Shown here in pieces: positions 16,308 through 24,733 of a stretch of DNA of 64,000 bases. The translations under genes were made by a program, and so were the position numbers. The first letter of the stretch is position 1, and the number at the start of each line of letters is the position of its first letter. The stretch covers positions 1 through 64,000 of the forward strand of contig CALHYX010000089.1 of NCBI GenBank assembly GCA_938041035.1, in the 5' to 3' direction. The stretch is from an uncultured Acidimicrobiales bacterium (GTDB taxonomy: Bacteria > Actinomycetota > Acidimicrobiia > Acidimicrobiales > SHLQ01). The notes under the pieces were generated by a model. It ran no database searches and was not told the DNA's origin. It saw only the letters and a list, made by a program, of their open reading frames with translations.

Positions 16308-17365
16308 CCGACACGCTCGAGTCCGTCGACGAAGCTGCCGCCCTCGAACGGCTGCACGAACTGGGCTGCACCGATGGACTGCCGGTCGTGGTGCCGACCC
16401 AGGACCGGGTCGATCGCCTGGTGCTCGCCTCCGGGCTGGCCGGGGACTTGTCGCTCGGGGCGATGGGCCCCGCCATGGGGGACTGCACGGTCGAGTTGTT
16501 GGCGGTAGCAGCGGTGATGGCCGGGTGCGCGCCCGAACACATGCCCCTCGTGCTGGCCGCCGCCGAGGCGATCATCGACCCCCGTTTCGACCTCACCGAG
16601 ATGCAGGCGACCACCCACGCAACCACGCCGCTGATCATCGTGAACGGTCCCGTTCGCACCTGGGCCGGCGTTCACGGCGGCTTCGGCGCGCTGGGCCCGG
16701 GACACCGGGCGAACGCATCGATCGGGCGGGCGGTGCGGCTGGCGATGATCAACATTGGCGGTGGTCGTTCCGGAACCTCGGACATGGCGTTGCTCGGCCA
16801 CGGCGGCAAGTTCTCGATGTGCCTCGCCGAGCATGAGGACGCCAGCCCCTGGGAGCCCATGCATACTGCGTTGGGGTTCACCGCGGACGAATCGGTGGTG
16901 ACGGTCCTCGGCACCGATGCGCCCAGTTCGGTGATGGCCTCGCTCGATGCCGACGATCCATCATCGGCCGACCGGTTGCTCAACTCGCTCGCCGCCGGAT
17001 TTTCGTCGGTCATCGCCAACAATGCTGCGCTCGGTGGAGGGCAGGCTGCGGTCGCGCTCAACCCTGATCACGCCGCGGTGTTGGCGGCGGCGGGCCTCGA
17101 TCGGTCCGCGGTCCAGTCGGGTATCGCCGAGCGGGCCGTGGTGCCGGCCGCGACCCTCGACGCATCCGCCGTGGCGGCGTTTTCGCGAGGCCGGGACCGG
17201 CGTTGTTTCGCCGACCCCGCCGATCTGCTCGTGTTCGTTGCCGGGGGCGGTGGGCTCTATTCGGCCGTCTTTACGACCTGGTCGACGGGGCCTCATCGCA
17301 ATCGAGCGGTCGCAAAGGCCGTGGTGCTCGATCAGGCTTGTGCCGTGCCTGGTCTGACCTCCTAG
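16304..17365 (+). CDS. Conserved protein coupled to the UGSC selenoprotein, function unknown
   Basis: This 353-aa cytoplasmic-looking protein is translated from GTG 16304 overlapping the UGSC stop, so the two are very likely partners. It has conserved-looking blocks TDGLPVVVPTQDRV near the N-terminus, a glycine/alanine-rich middle (GALGPGHRANASIGRAVRLA), SPWEPMH, and a late glycine run (FVAGGGGLYS). I associate these blocks from memory with a family that often sits beside UGSC proteins in actinobacteria, but I do not know a biochemical function. There are no membrane segments and no recognisable nucleotide-binding motif. Confidence 0.75.
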   Translation: MTDTLESVDEAAALERLHELGCTDGLPVVVPTQDRVDRLVLASGLAGDLSLGAMGPAMGDCTVELLAVAAVMAGCAPEHMPLVLAAAEAIIDPRFDLTEMQATTHATTPLIIVNGPVRTWAGVHGGFGALGPGHRANASIGRAVRLAMINIGGGRSGTSDMALLGHGGKFSMCLAEHEDASPWEPMHTALGFTADESVVTVLGTDAPSSVMASLDADDPSSADRLLNSLAAGFSSVIANNAALGGGQAAVALNPDHAAVLAAAGLDRSAVQSGIAERAVVPAATLDASAVAAFSRGRDRRCFADPADLLVFVAGGGGLYSAVFTTWSTGPHRNRAVAKAVVLDQACAVPGLTS

Positions 17366-17408
17366 GTGGCGCCTCGGCCGCTCGCCCCTGGGCCCGTGAT
17401 GGGTTCAG

Positions 17409-19277
17409 GTGTCGTCCGTCGCGGTCGATACCGATGAGGTGAGTGCCCCCGTACCGATGGACCCGAAGGCTCGGGTCATGATGTCGCTGACCGGCGTCGT
17501 CCCGGCGGTGGTCGGCGTGCCGATCCTGATGCGGTCCTGGGCGCCGACATGGGCGACGGTCCTCTGGGTAGCGGCGTATGTCGCGATGTCGGTCGTGGCG
17601 TGGATACAACTGTTCCGTGGCTCGACCCGGGTCGAGGGGTGGTGGTCCACCCTCATCGGGCTGATTTTCGGGCTGCTCCCGATTTCGGCCCATCTGTTCG
17701 ATCCGGGCACGCGGTCGGTGTGGATCGCGTCCTTCGTCTGCATCATCGTCATCAGCTTTGAAGTGTCGACCCTGCCGTATCTGGCCAACTTTGAGTGGCG
17801 GACCGGTTCGGCCATCAACGGCGGGTTGGTAACCGGAGTCGCCTTCTTCGAGATCGGGTTGGTGGCGTTTTTCATGGTGCCCGTACTGATGGCGATTCTC
17901 CGCAACGGTGATGAGCTCCGAGCCAAGAAGACCGAGCTGGAGCAGTCCTTTCAGTCAGCCGCCCGGGCCTCCGAGCGGTCGCTCGCCATCGCCCGTAACG
18001 ATGCGCTCACCGGAGTCCTGAATCGGCGGGGTTTGGTGAACGAGATCGAACGCATGGCCGTCGCAGGGGACTACGTGCTGTTGATGGTCGACGCCGACCG
18101 CTTCAAAGCCGTCAACGACACCCACGGCCACGCGGCCGGTGACGAGGTCATTCGCAGCATTGCGGATGCGCTTCGTGCCCGGCTCCCCGAACCGTGGACG
18201 CTCGGTCGGTTGGGCGGCGATGAGTTCGTGGCTGTCGCTCCGGCGGGGAACCCGGTTCCGGTCGGGGTCTGCGATGCCGTCCACAGTTCGGTGTCGCTGT
18301 TCGGCTCCGTTTCGCATCTGACGGTTGGGGTTTCCGGCGGCTATGCGGTGTCCGAAGGTGACGAGGGCGTGGATCGCCTGATCAGCAAGGCCGGTTATGC
18401 CATGCGGACGGCGAAGGGTCTGGGTGGTGGTTTGCTGGCCTTCGACCACGAGATGGACGCCCGGTTCGACCGCATGCTGGAGGTCAACGGTGGGAGTGGG
18501 GCCGAGCTGGACACCGATGCCTTTCTCGCCGAGTTCCAACCGATCGTCGATGTCGACGGCGGTATCGTCGGGGCCGAGGCGCTGTGTCGGTGGCGCCGTA
18601 GCGACGGCACGATCCTGGGTCCCGATCAGTTTCTTCCCCTGCTGGCGGAGAGCGGACGCATGCCCCAGCTGAACGAAACCATGCTGCGGCGGGGTTTGGC
18701 CTTTGCGGCTCGGTTCAACGACCTCCCCGACGCACCGTTCGTGTCGGTGAACATCGGTTCTGCGCATTTCGCCAACGACGGCCTGCTGCCGCTGCTCACG
18801 GGGCTTCTCGAGGAGTATGCGGTCCCGCCTGCCCGGTTGATGATCGAGATCACCGAGAACGACCTGTTGGGCCACAGCGACGGCTGGCACGGCACGGCGG
18901 TTCGGCTGCTCGGCCTGGGCGTCAAGCTGGCGATCGACGATTTTGGGTCCGGCTACTCGAATCTCGACCGGTTGAACAGCCTGCCGGTGTCGCACCTGAA
19001 GTTCGACCGCTCGCTCACGACCGCGGTGGAGGGATCGCTGCGCAGCGTCGTGCAGGGCGTGGTGGAGTTTGCCGACGAGTCGGCGATCGGCATCATTGCC
19101 GAAGGCATCGAGACCGATGCCGACTTTGAAGCCATGTGCAATATCGGCGTTCGCCACTTTCAGGGTTATCGCTTCAGCCGCCCGGATACGCCCGACGCGA
19201 TCGAGGCGGCCGTGCGCAATGCGCGAGGGCCCGGACCGTTGCCGGTGGAGGTCGCCGACGCGGCTAGCGATCGCTGA
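17409..19277 (+). CDS. Membrane GGDEF-EAL cyclic-di-GMP turnover protein
   Basis: This 622-aa protein has five or six membrane helices in the first ~165 residues, a short coiled linker, a GGDEF domain (about 190-350) with intact GGDEF, and an EAL domain (about 375-605). EAL-site residues look complete: AEAL, the VNIGS Asn, MIEITE, DDFGSGYSNL, LKFDRS, EGIET and QGYRFSRP. Both synthesis and hydrolysis of c-di-GMP are therefore possible. The membrane module is not a known sensor type to me. GTG 17409 gives the full N-terminal helix set. The 3' end overlaps the convergent oxidase gene by 14 bp. Confidence 0.9.
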   Translation: MSSVAVDTDEVSAPVPMDPKARVMMSLTGVVPAVVGVPILMRSWAPTWATVLWVAAYVAMSVVAWIQLFRGSTRVEGWWSTLIGLIFGLLPISAHLFDPGTRSVWIASFVCIIVISFEVSTLPYLANFEWRTGSAINGGLVTGVAFFEIGLVAFFMVPVLMAILRNGDELRAKKTELEQSFQSAARASERSLAIARNDALTGVLNRRGLVNEIERMAVAGDYVLLMVDADRFKAVNDTHGHAAGDEVIRSIADALRARLPEPWTLGRLGGDEFVAVAPAGNPVPVGVCDAVHSSVSLFGSVSHLTVGVSGGYAVSEGDEGVDRLISKAGYAMRTAKGLGGGLLAFDHEMDARFDRMLEVNGGSGAELDTDAFLAEFQPIVDVDGGIVGAEALCRWRRSDGTILGPDQFLPLLAESGRMPQLNETMLRRGLAFAARFNDLPDAPFVSVNIGSAHFANDGLLPLLTGLLEEYAVPPARLMIEITENDLLGHSDGWHGTAVRLLGLGVKLAIDDFGSGYSNLDRLNSLPVSHLKFDRSLTTAVEGSLRSVVQGVVEFADESAIGIIAEGIETDADFEAMCNIGVRHFQGYRFSRPDTPDAIEAAVRNARGPGPLPVEVADAASDR

Positions 19278-20496
19278 TGAGCTGGTGGTCGATCTCGGCC
19301 ATCGAGGTCACGCCGGTCAACGCCATCGTCTGCTCGATGCCGGACTGAAAGAAGTCGAGAAGCTGCCGCACGCCCGGCTCGCCACCGGCGGCGAGGGCGT
19401 AGAGGTGAGGTCGGCCGATCATGCAGGCGTCGGCACCGAGCGCCACGGCCTTCACGACATCGCTGCCGCGCCGGACACCCCCGTCGCAGTAGATCTCGAT
19501 CTGGCCGCCGACCTCGTCGGCGACGGGGGCCACGAGGTCGATGATCGCCGGCGACGAATCGAGCTGGCGTCCGCCGTGGTTCGACAGCGCGATGGCGTCG
19601 ATCCCCTCGGCGACGGCGATCTTGGCGTCGGCCACCGACTGGATGCCCTTGACGATCACCGGGCCGCCCCACTCCGAGCGGATCCACGCCACGTCGTCCC
19701 ACGACAGGCCGGGGTCGAACTGGCCGTTGATGTAGTCGGCGAGCGAGACGGCCGACGTCCCGTCTTCGGTGGCCTTGCCCAGCCGTCGGGTGCTCACGGC
19801 GACGTTGGAGAACACGATCGGGTCGTTCCGGAGGAAATCCCAAACCCATCCTGGGCGCAACGCCCCTTCGACGAAGGTGTCGAGCCCCAGCTTCGGTGGT
19901 AGCGACATGCCTCGCCGGACGTCTCGCTCACGGCGCCCGAGCACCGCGGTGTCGACCGTGATGTAGAGCGCCTCGAATCCGCTGTCTCGACAGCGGGCGA
20001 GCATGTCCCGGGTGAGTTCGCGGTCGCGCCAGACGTACACCTGGAACCACTTGCGGCCCGAGCTCACCTCGGCGATCTCCTCGATCGAGCGCGTGCCCAT
20101 GGTCGAAAGCGAAAACGGTATGCCGTGGGTCGCTGCTGCCCTGGCGGTCGCCAGCTCGCCGTCGGGGTGGGCGATACGAGGAAAGCCGGTGGGCGCGATG
20201 ATCAGCGGCATCGGTGCGCGGGCGCCGAGGATGGTGGTCGATGCATCGGTGGTCGACACATCGCGCAGCACGCGCGGCACCAGCGTGCGGGCGGCGAACC
20301 GGTCGGCGTTGCGGGCCATCGCCCGCTCGTCCTCGGCGGCACCGTCGATGTAGTCGAACACCCCGGCCGGCAGGCGGCGCTTGGCGATGCGGCGAAAGTC
20401 ATCGACGTTGGCCGCCGAGCGAAGCCGGCGCGCGGTGCGGTTGCGCTCGATCGGCTTCAAGCGGACGACGGACCGGAGGGCTTTCAACACCCTCAC
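19264..20496 (-). CDS. FMN-dependent alpha-hydroxy-acid oxidase/L-lactate dehydrogenase family
   Basis: This 410-aa TIM-barrel flavoprotein is of the glycolate oxidase/LldD family. It shows the N-terminal FDYIDGAAEDE block, APTGFPRIAHPDGE, QVYVWRDR, the catalytic SNHGGRQLD motif and the FMN-phosphate region DGGVRRGSDVVKA with GRPHLYAL. It oxidises 2-hydroxy acids, probably L-lactate or a longer hydroxy acid, passing electrons to the respiratory chain or oxygen. It is divergent from the Rieske/glutamate-synthase fusion across 116 bp. Confidence 0.9.
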   Translation of the reverse strand: MRVLKALRSVVRLKPIERNRTARRLRSAANVDDFRRIAKRRLPAGVFDYIDGAAEDERAMARNADRFAARTLVPRVLRDVSTTDASTTILGARAPMPLIIAPTGFPRIAHPDGELATARAAATHGIPFSLSTMGTRSIEEIAEVSSGRKWFQVYVWRDRELTRDMLARCRDSGFEALYITVDTAVLGRRERDVRRGMSLPPKLGLDTFVEGALRPGWVWDFLRNDPIVFSNVAVSTRRLGKATEDGTSAVSLADYINGQFDPGLSWDDVAWIRSEWGGPVIVKGIQSVADAKIAVAEGIDAIALSNHGGRQLDSSPAIIDLVAPVADEVGGQIEIYCDGGVRRGSDVVKAVALGADACMIGRPHLYALAAGGEPGVRQLLDFFQSGIEQTMALTGVTSMAEIDHQLISDR

Positions 20497-20612
20497 AGTC
20501 TTTCAGGTCATGCGCCCAGCCGTGTCGTGGCTTGTGTCGTGGCGGTCGTGGCGTTGGCAGGGCACTAACCTCGGCGAACCGTCGCCGCAGCACCACCACG
20601 ACAGGAGTCGAT

Positions 20613-22226
20613 ATGCAGCCGACCGAGATCTCCACGTGGAGCGATCTGCCGAACCGGGAGCCGCAGGCCGCACGAGTAGGCAACGTCGATCTGGTGGTTA
20701 TTCGCTACGAGGACAACCATTCGGTGCTTTATGGCCGCTGTCTGCATCGCGGCGCCATGATGGCGGACGGGCATCTCGAAGGTGACAACCTGATCTGCGG
20801 GCTGCACGGCTGGGACTATGTGATCCAGAACGGGGTCAGCGCCTACAACAACGCCGAGGTCTTGCAGAAGTTCTCGAGCTGGATTGAGGGCGACCGCCTG
20901 CTCGTCGACGCCGACGAGATCGCCGCCTGGGAACAGGCCCACCCCCAGCCCTATGACCGCGACGCGTACCAGGGTGACTACCAGGACGTGCATGGTGCAC
21001 CCGAGGAACCGCATGTGCAGCTGATCCGCCGGCTGGCGAACGAGGGCCTCGGGTATCTGGGGCACCACGGACCGGTCACCTCCATGGGTGTCGAGCGACA
21101 ACGGTTGCCCGAGTGGGACGACATCCAGTTCGTGACGGCCCAGCTGGCCCGCCGGCCGCTGCTCGACGACCATGCGGTGTCATCGGCCACCGTCATCGGA
21201 TCGAACGCGGAACGCCCGCTGGAGCTGGACCTCCCGGTCTTTGTCTCGGACATGAGCTTCGGTGCGTTGTCCGAGGAGGCAAAGGTGGCGCTCGCCAAGG
21301 GGGCCGACCAGGCGGGCACCGGTATCTGCAGTGGTGAGGGCGGCATGTTGCCCGAAGAACAGCAGGCCAACAGCCGGTATTTCTACGAGCTGGCCTCCGG
21401 TCGGTTTGGTTGGGACCTCGAGAAGGTGAAGAAGGTACAGGCCTTTCACTTCAAGTTTGGGCAGGGAGCCAAGACCGGCACCGGCGGTCACCTGCCGGGC
21501 ATCAAGGTCAAGGGCAAGATCGCCGAAGTCCGGGGTCTCGAACCCGGCCAGGACGCCATCAGCCCGTCGACGTTTCCTGACCTGACCAATGAGGACGCGT
21601 ACCGGGGTCTTGCCGAGGAGGTGCGAGAGGTCTCCGGTGGCATCCCGATCGGGGCGAAACTCAGCGCCCAGCACATCGAAGACGATCTCGACGCTGCCAT
21701 CCGGGTCGGCGTCGACTACGTGATCCTCGACGGTCGGGGCGGCGGCACGGGCGCGGCGCCGGTCATCTTTCGCGACAACATCAGCGTGCCCACGATCCCG
21801 GCGCTGGCTCGCGCCCGACGGCATCTCGACGCGCGAGGTCGACAGGACATCACCCTGGTGATCACGGGTGGGTTGCGTACACCCTGGGACTTCGCCAAGG
21901 CCCTGGCGCTCGGCGCGGACGCCATCGCCGTCTCGAACGCGGCGATGCAGGCCATTGGGTGCCTGGGGATGCGCGCGTGCAACTCGAACAACTGCCCGGT
22001 GGGTATCGCCACCCAGAAGCCGGAGTTGCGGGCCCGCCTGCCGGTGCAGGAGGCCGCCGACCGGCTCGAACGTTTCTTCGCGGCGACGAACGAGCTGATG
22101 ATGGTGCTCGCCCGAGCGTGCGGCCACGACTCGCTCAGCCAGTTTTGCCTCGACGACCTGACCACGTTCGATCGCGATATGCATCACCTCACCGGGATCG
22201 CCTACGGGGGCGTGCACGCCGGTTGA
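20613..22226 (+). CDS. Rieske [2Fe-2S] domain fused to glutamate-synthase-like FMN/[3Fe-4S] domain
   Basis: This 537-aa fusion has a Rieske domain at residues ~1-100 with a canonical CxH...CxxH site (Cys43, His45, Cys62, His65). It is followed by a GltS-type TIM barrel (about 150-500) with FVSDMSFGALS, GEGGMLPEE, FKFGQGAKTGTGG, SPSTFPD and LDGRGGGTGAAP, and a cysteine cluster near residues 449-463 (GMRACNSNNCPVG) for a [3Fe-4S] centre. The glutaminase domain of true GOGAT is absent. The Rieske module probably feeds electrons to the flavin; the substrate is unknown. A Shine-Dalgarno AGGAG (20603-20607) fixes ATG 20613, although the frame is open upstream. Confidence 0.9.
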   Translation: MQPTEISTWSDLPNREPQAARVGNVDLVVIRYEDNHSVLYGRCLHRGAMMADGHLEGDNLICGLHGWDYVIQNGVSAYNNAEVLQKFSSWIEGDRLLVDADEIAAWEQAHPQPYDRDAYQGDYQDVHGAPEEPHVQLIRRLANEGLGYLGHHGPVTSMGVERQRLPEWDDIQFVTAQLARRPLLDDHAVSSATVIGSNAERPLELDLPVFVSDMSFGALSEEAKVALAKGADQAGTGICSGEGGMLPEEQQANSRYFYELASGRFGWDLEKVKKVQAFHFKFGQGAKTGTGGHLPGIKVKGKIAEVRGLEPGQDAISPSTFPDLTNEDAYRGLAEEVREVSGGIPIGAKLSAQHIEDDLDAAIRVGVDYVILDGRGGGTGAAPVIFRDNISVPTIPALARARRHLDARGRQDITLVITGGLRTPWDFAKALALGADAIAVSNAAMQAIGCLGMRACNSNNCPVGIATQKPELRARLPVQEAADRLERFFAATNELMMVLARACGHDSLSQFCLDDLTTFDRDMHHLTGIAYGGVHAG

Positions 22227-22250
22227 CTCCTGGTCGGAGGCCGCGTTCGG

Positions 22251-22570
22251 TTAGCCGGCCGTGCGGGTAAGGGCCTCGGCATCGATGATCTGCACGGTGC
22301 CCCGGGCGAGGGCGACGACGCCGGCCCCTGCCAGGAGCGAAGTTGCTTGTTCACCGATTCGCGCGAAACCCCCAGGAGATCGGCGAATTGTTGCTGCGTC
22401 GTGCGAATACGACCCTCCTTCGACTGCGCCGCCAGGTCGATCAGAATCGAGGCCAACCGCGATTCGACCGTGGCGAAGGACCGGGCTTCGGCCCAGTTCG
22501 AGAGTCTTCGGACCCGGGCCACACAGAGGCGGGCCACCGAGATGGCGATCTCCGGTTCGCGCCGCGCAAC
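22251..22570 (-). pseudogene. Crp/Fnr-family regulator remnant (N-terminus lost, frameshifted)
   Basis: This strand encodes the C-terminal half of a Crp/Fnr regulator: a linker (EPEIAISVARLC, SRLASILIDLAA) and the HTH (QQQFADLLGVSRESVNKQL). The final beta-hairpin expected next (AGVVALARGTVQIIDAEAL) is in a different frame, so a one-base indel lies near 22330. An in-frame stop near 22573 cuts off the N-terminal side, and the next gene leaves no room for the cyclic-nucleotide-binding domain. This remnant explains most of the 530-bp gap between 22226 and 22758; I see nothing else coding there. Confidence 0.75.
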
Positions 22571-22757
22571 TCATGTGGTCATCGTGGGCAATTGGGGGTT
22601 AACCGTCGGTAAACAGGGGACAACGCAGTGGCCGGATGCGTGATGCGCCGGGGTGGGCGGTCACCTAGGCATCGAGGCCACCCGCCGGACTCGAATGGGC
22701 GCGGGGCGTCCTCGCTAGAGTTCGTCGAACCGAACCGGCCGGCAGAAGGAGGGATCG

Positions 22758-24713
22758 ATGGCTCGCGAGGTGATCTGGCAACCGCCGCCCGACGCATGGG
22801 CGACCAGTCGCATCGGTGCCTTCGCCCGGCGGTATCGCCCCGGGGCCGAGGGCGACTACGAGGCGCTGCTCCAGTGGTCGGTCGCCGAGCCGGAGGAGTT
22901 TTGGCAGGCCGTGTGGGACGACCTCGATGTGGCGGCCCACGCGCCACCGCGACGAGTGCTCGACCAGCCGGCGAACATGCCGGGAGCTTCGTGGTTCCCC
23001 GGGGCCACGCTGAACTATGCCGAACACATGCTGCGGGGCAATGGGTTGGCGGCGGCCGATGTCGCGGTGGTGAGCGAATCCCAGACCCGGGCTTCCCGCG
23101 CGCTGACGCTGCGGGAGCTGCGGGAGTCCGTCCGCCGGGTCGCCGCCGGACTGCACCGGCTGGGGGTTTCCCGCGGCGATCGGGTGGCCGCCTATCTCCC
23201 CAACATTGATGAGGCGTTGGTCGCCTTCCTCGCGACCGCTTCGATCGGCGCCGTGTGGTCGTCGTGCGCGCCGGAGTTCGGCACCCGGTCGGTGCTCGAC
23301 CGCTGGACCCAGATCGAACCTACGGTGCTGTTGGCGATCGACGGCTACCGCTACGGCGACAAGGACATTTCGGCGCTGACCGAACTGGCCGAGATCCGGG
23401 CCGGGCTGCCCTCGCTGCAACACACGGTGGTGCTCGGGTACCTCGACGAGACCGCCGCCGTGGACGGGGCCCTGACGTGGGATGAGCTCGTCGCCGACCG
23501 GGGTGAGGAACTCCGCTTCGAGGCGCTGCCGTTCGACCACCCGCTCTACATCCTGTATTCGTCCGGTACGACCGGACTGCCCAAGCCAATCGTGCACGGC
23601 CATGGCGGCATTCTCCTCGAGCACTACAAGGCGTTGGCCCTGCAGCTCGACCTCGGAGGGGGCGACCGATTCTTCTGGTTCTCCACCACCGGTTGGATGA
23701 TGTGGAACTTCCTGGTGTCGGGGCTGCTGGTGGGGTCGTCCGTCGTGTTGTTCGACGGGAATCCCGGCCACCCCGATCTCAATGTTCTTTGGGCACTGTT
23801 CGAACGCACCCAAACGACCTGGGCCGGGGTCTCGGCTCCCTTCCTGATGGCGTGTCGAGGAGCCGACCTGCACCCGGGCATCGACCATGACCTGAAGGCG
23901 CTCCGAAGCGTCGGTTCCACAGGTGCTCCGCTACCGGCCGCCGGGTTCCACTGGGTGAACGACGAGGTCGGTGGCGTGCCCGTCGCGAGCATTTCCGGCG
24001 GAACGGACGTTTGCAGCGCCTTCGTCGGTGCCGCACCGGTGCTTCCGGTGGTCGCCGGCGAGCTTCCCTGCCGTCAGCTGGGATGGAGCGTGGAGTCCTT
24101 CGATGGCGATGGTCGTCCCGGACGGGGCCGCGAAGGAGAACTGGTCATCACCCGGCCGGCGCCGTCGATGCCGGTGGGGTTCTGGGGCGACGACGACGGA
24201 TCCCGCTATCGCGACGCCTACTTCTCGACCTACGAGGGCGTTTGGCGTCACGGCGACTGGATCACCATCGCCGAGAACGGTGCGTGCGTGATCTCCGGGC
24301 GCTCCGATGCCACCCTCAACCGCGGCGGGGTCCGGCTCGGCACATCGGACTTTTACGCCGTCGTGGAGGCCGATCCTGCGGTCGGAACGGCCGTGGTGGT
24401 CCATCTGGAAGACGACGATGGGGGAGCCGGTGAACTGTTGCTCTTCGTGACCCTCGCCGAGGGGCACCCCTTCGACGACCAGCTCGTCGCTCGGCTCAGG
24501 CAGGAGCTTCGTCGGCAACTGTCGCCCCGCCATGCCCCCGACGTCATCGTCGAGATGCCCGACGTACCCCGGACGCTGTCGGGCAAGAAGCTCGAGATAC
24601 CCATCAAGCGAATCCTCCGGGGCGCGCCACCGGAAGTCGCCGCGTCGGCGGGGGCGTTGGCGAACCCGGAGTCGCTGGCCGCCTACGTCGCGTGGGCCAA
24701 CGAGCGCCGCTGA
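22758..24713 (+). CDS. aacS: Acetoacetate-CoA ligase (acetoacetyl-CoA synthetase)
   Basis: This 651-aa protein has the usual length of the family. It is an ANL-superfamily adenylate-forming enzyme: P-loop YSSGTTGLPKPIVHG near residue 265, FWFSTTGWMMWN, GRSDATLNRGGVRLG, and the C-terminal SGKKLEIPIK catalytic lysine near residue 608. The N-terminal region (FARRYRPGAEGDYEALLQWSV) and overall spacing match acetoacetyl-CoA synthetase rather than acetyl-CoA synthetase. It activates acetoacetate for use as carbon or for polymer and lipid synthesis. A GAAGGAGGG Shine-Dalgarno precedes ATG 22758. Confidence 0.9.
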   Translation: MAREVIWQPPPDAWATSRIGAFARRYRPGAEGDYEALLQWSVAEPEEFWQAVWDDLDVAAHAPPRRVLDQPANMPGASWFPGATLNYAEHMLRGNGLAAADVAVVSESQTRASRALTLRELRESVRRVAAGLHRLGVSRGDRVAAYLPNIDEALVAFLATASIGAVWSSCAPEFGTRSVLDRWTQIEPTVLLAIDGYRYGDKDISALTELAEIRAGLPSLQHTVVLGYLDETAAVDGALTWDELVADRGEELRFEALPFDHPLYILYSSGTTGLPKPIVHGHGGILLEHYKALALQLDLGGGDRFFWFSTTGWMMWNFLVSGLLVGSSVVLFDGNPGHPDLNVLWALFERTQTTWAGVSAPFLMACRGADLHPGIDHDLKALRSVGSTGAPLPAAGFHWVNDEVGGVPVASISGGTDVCSAFVGAAPVLPVVAGELPCRQLGWSVESFDGDGRPGRGREGELVITRPAPSMPVGFWGDDDGSRYRDAYFSTYEGVWRHGDWITIAENGACVISGRSDATLNRGGVRLGTSDFYAVVEADPAVGTAVVVHLEDDDGGAGELLLFVTLAEGHPFDDQLVARLRQELRRQLSPRHAPDVIVEMPDVPRTLSGKKLEIPIKRILRGAPPEVAASAGALANPESLAAYVAWANERR

Positions 24714-24733
24714 CCGAGCGGCGCACTGATTGC

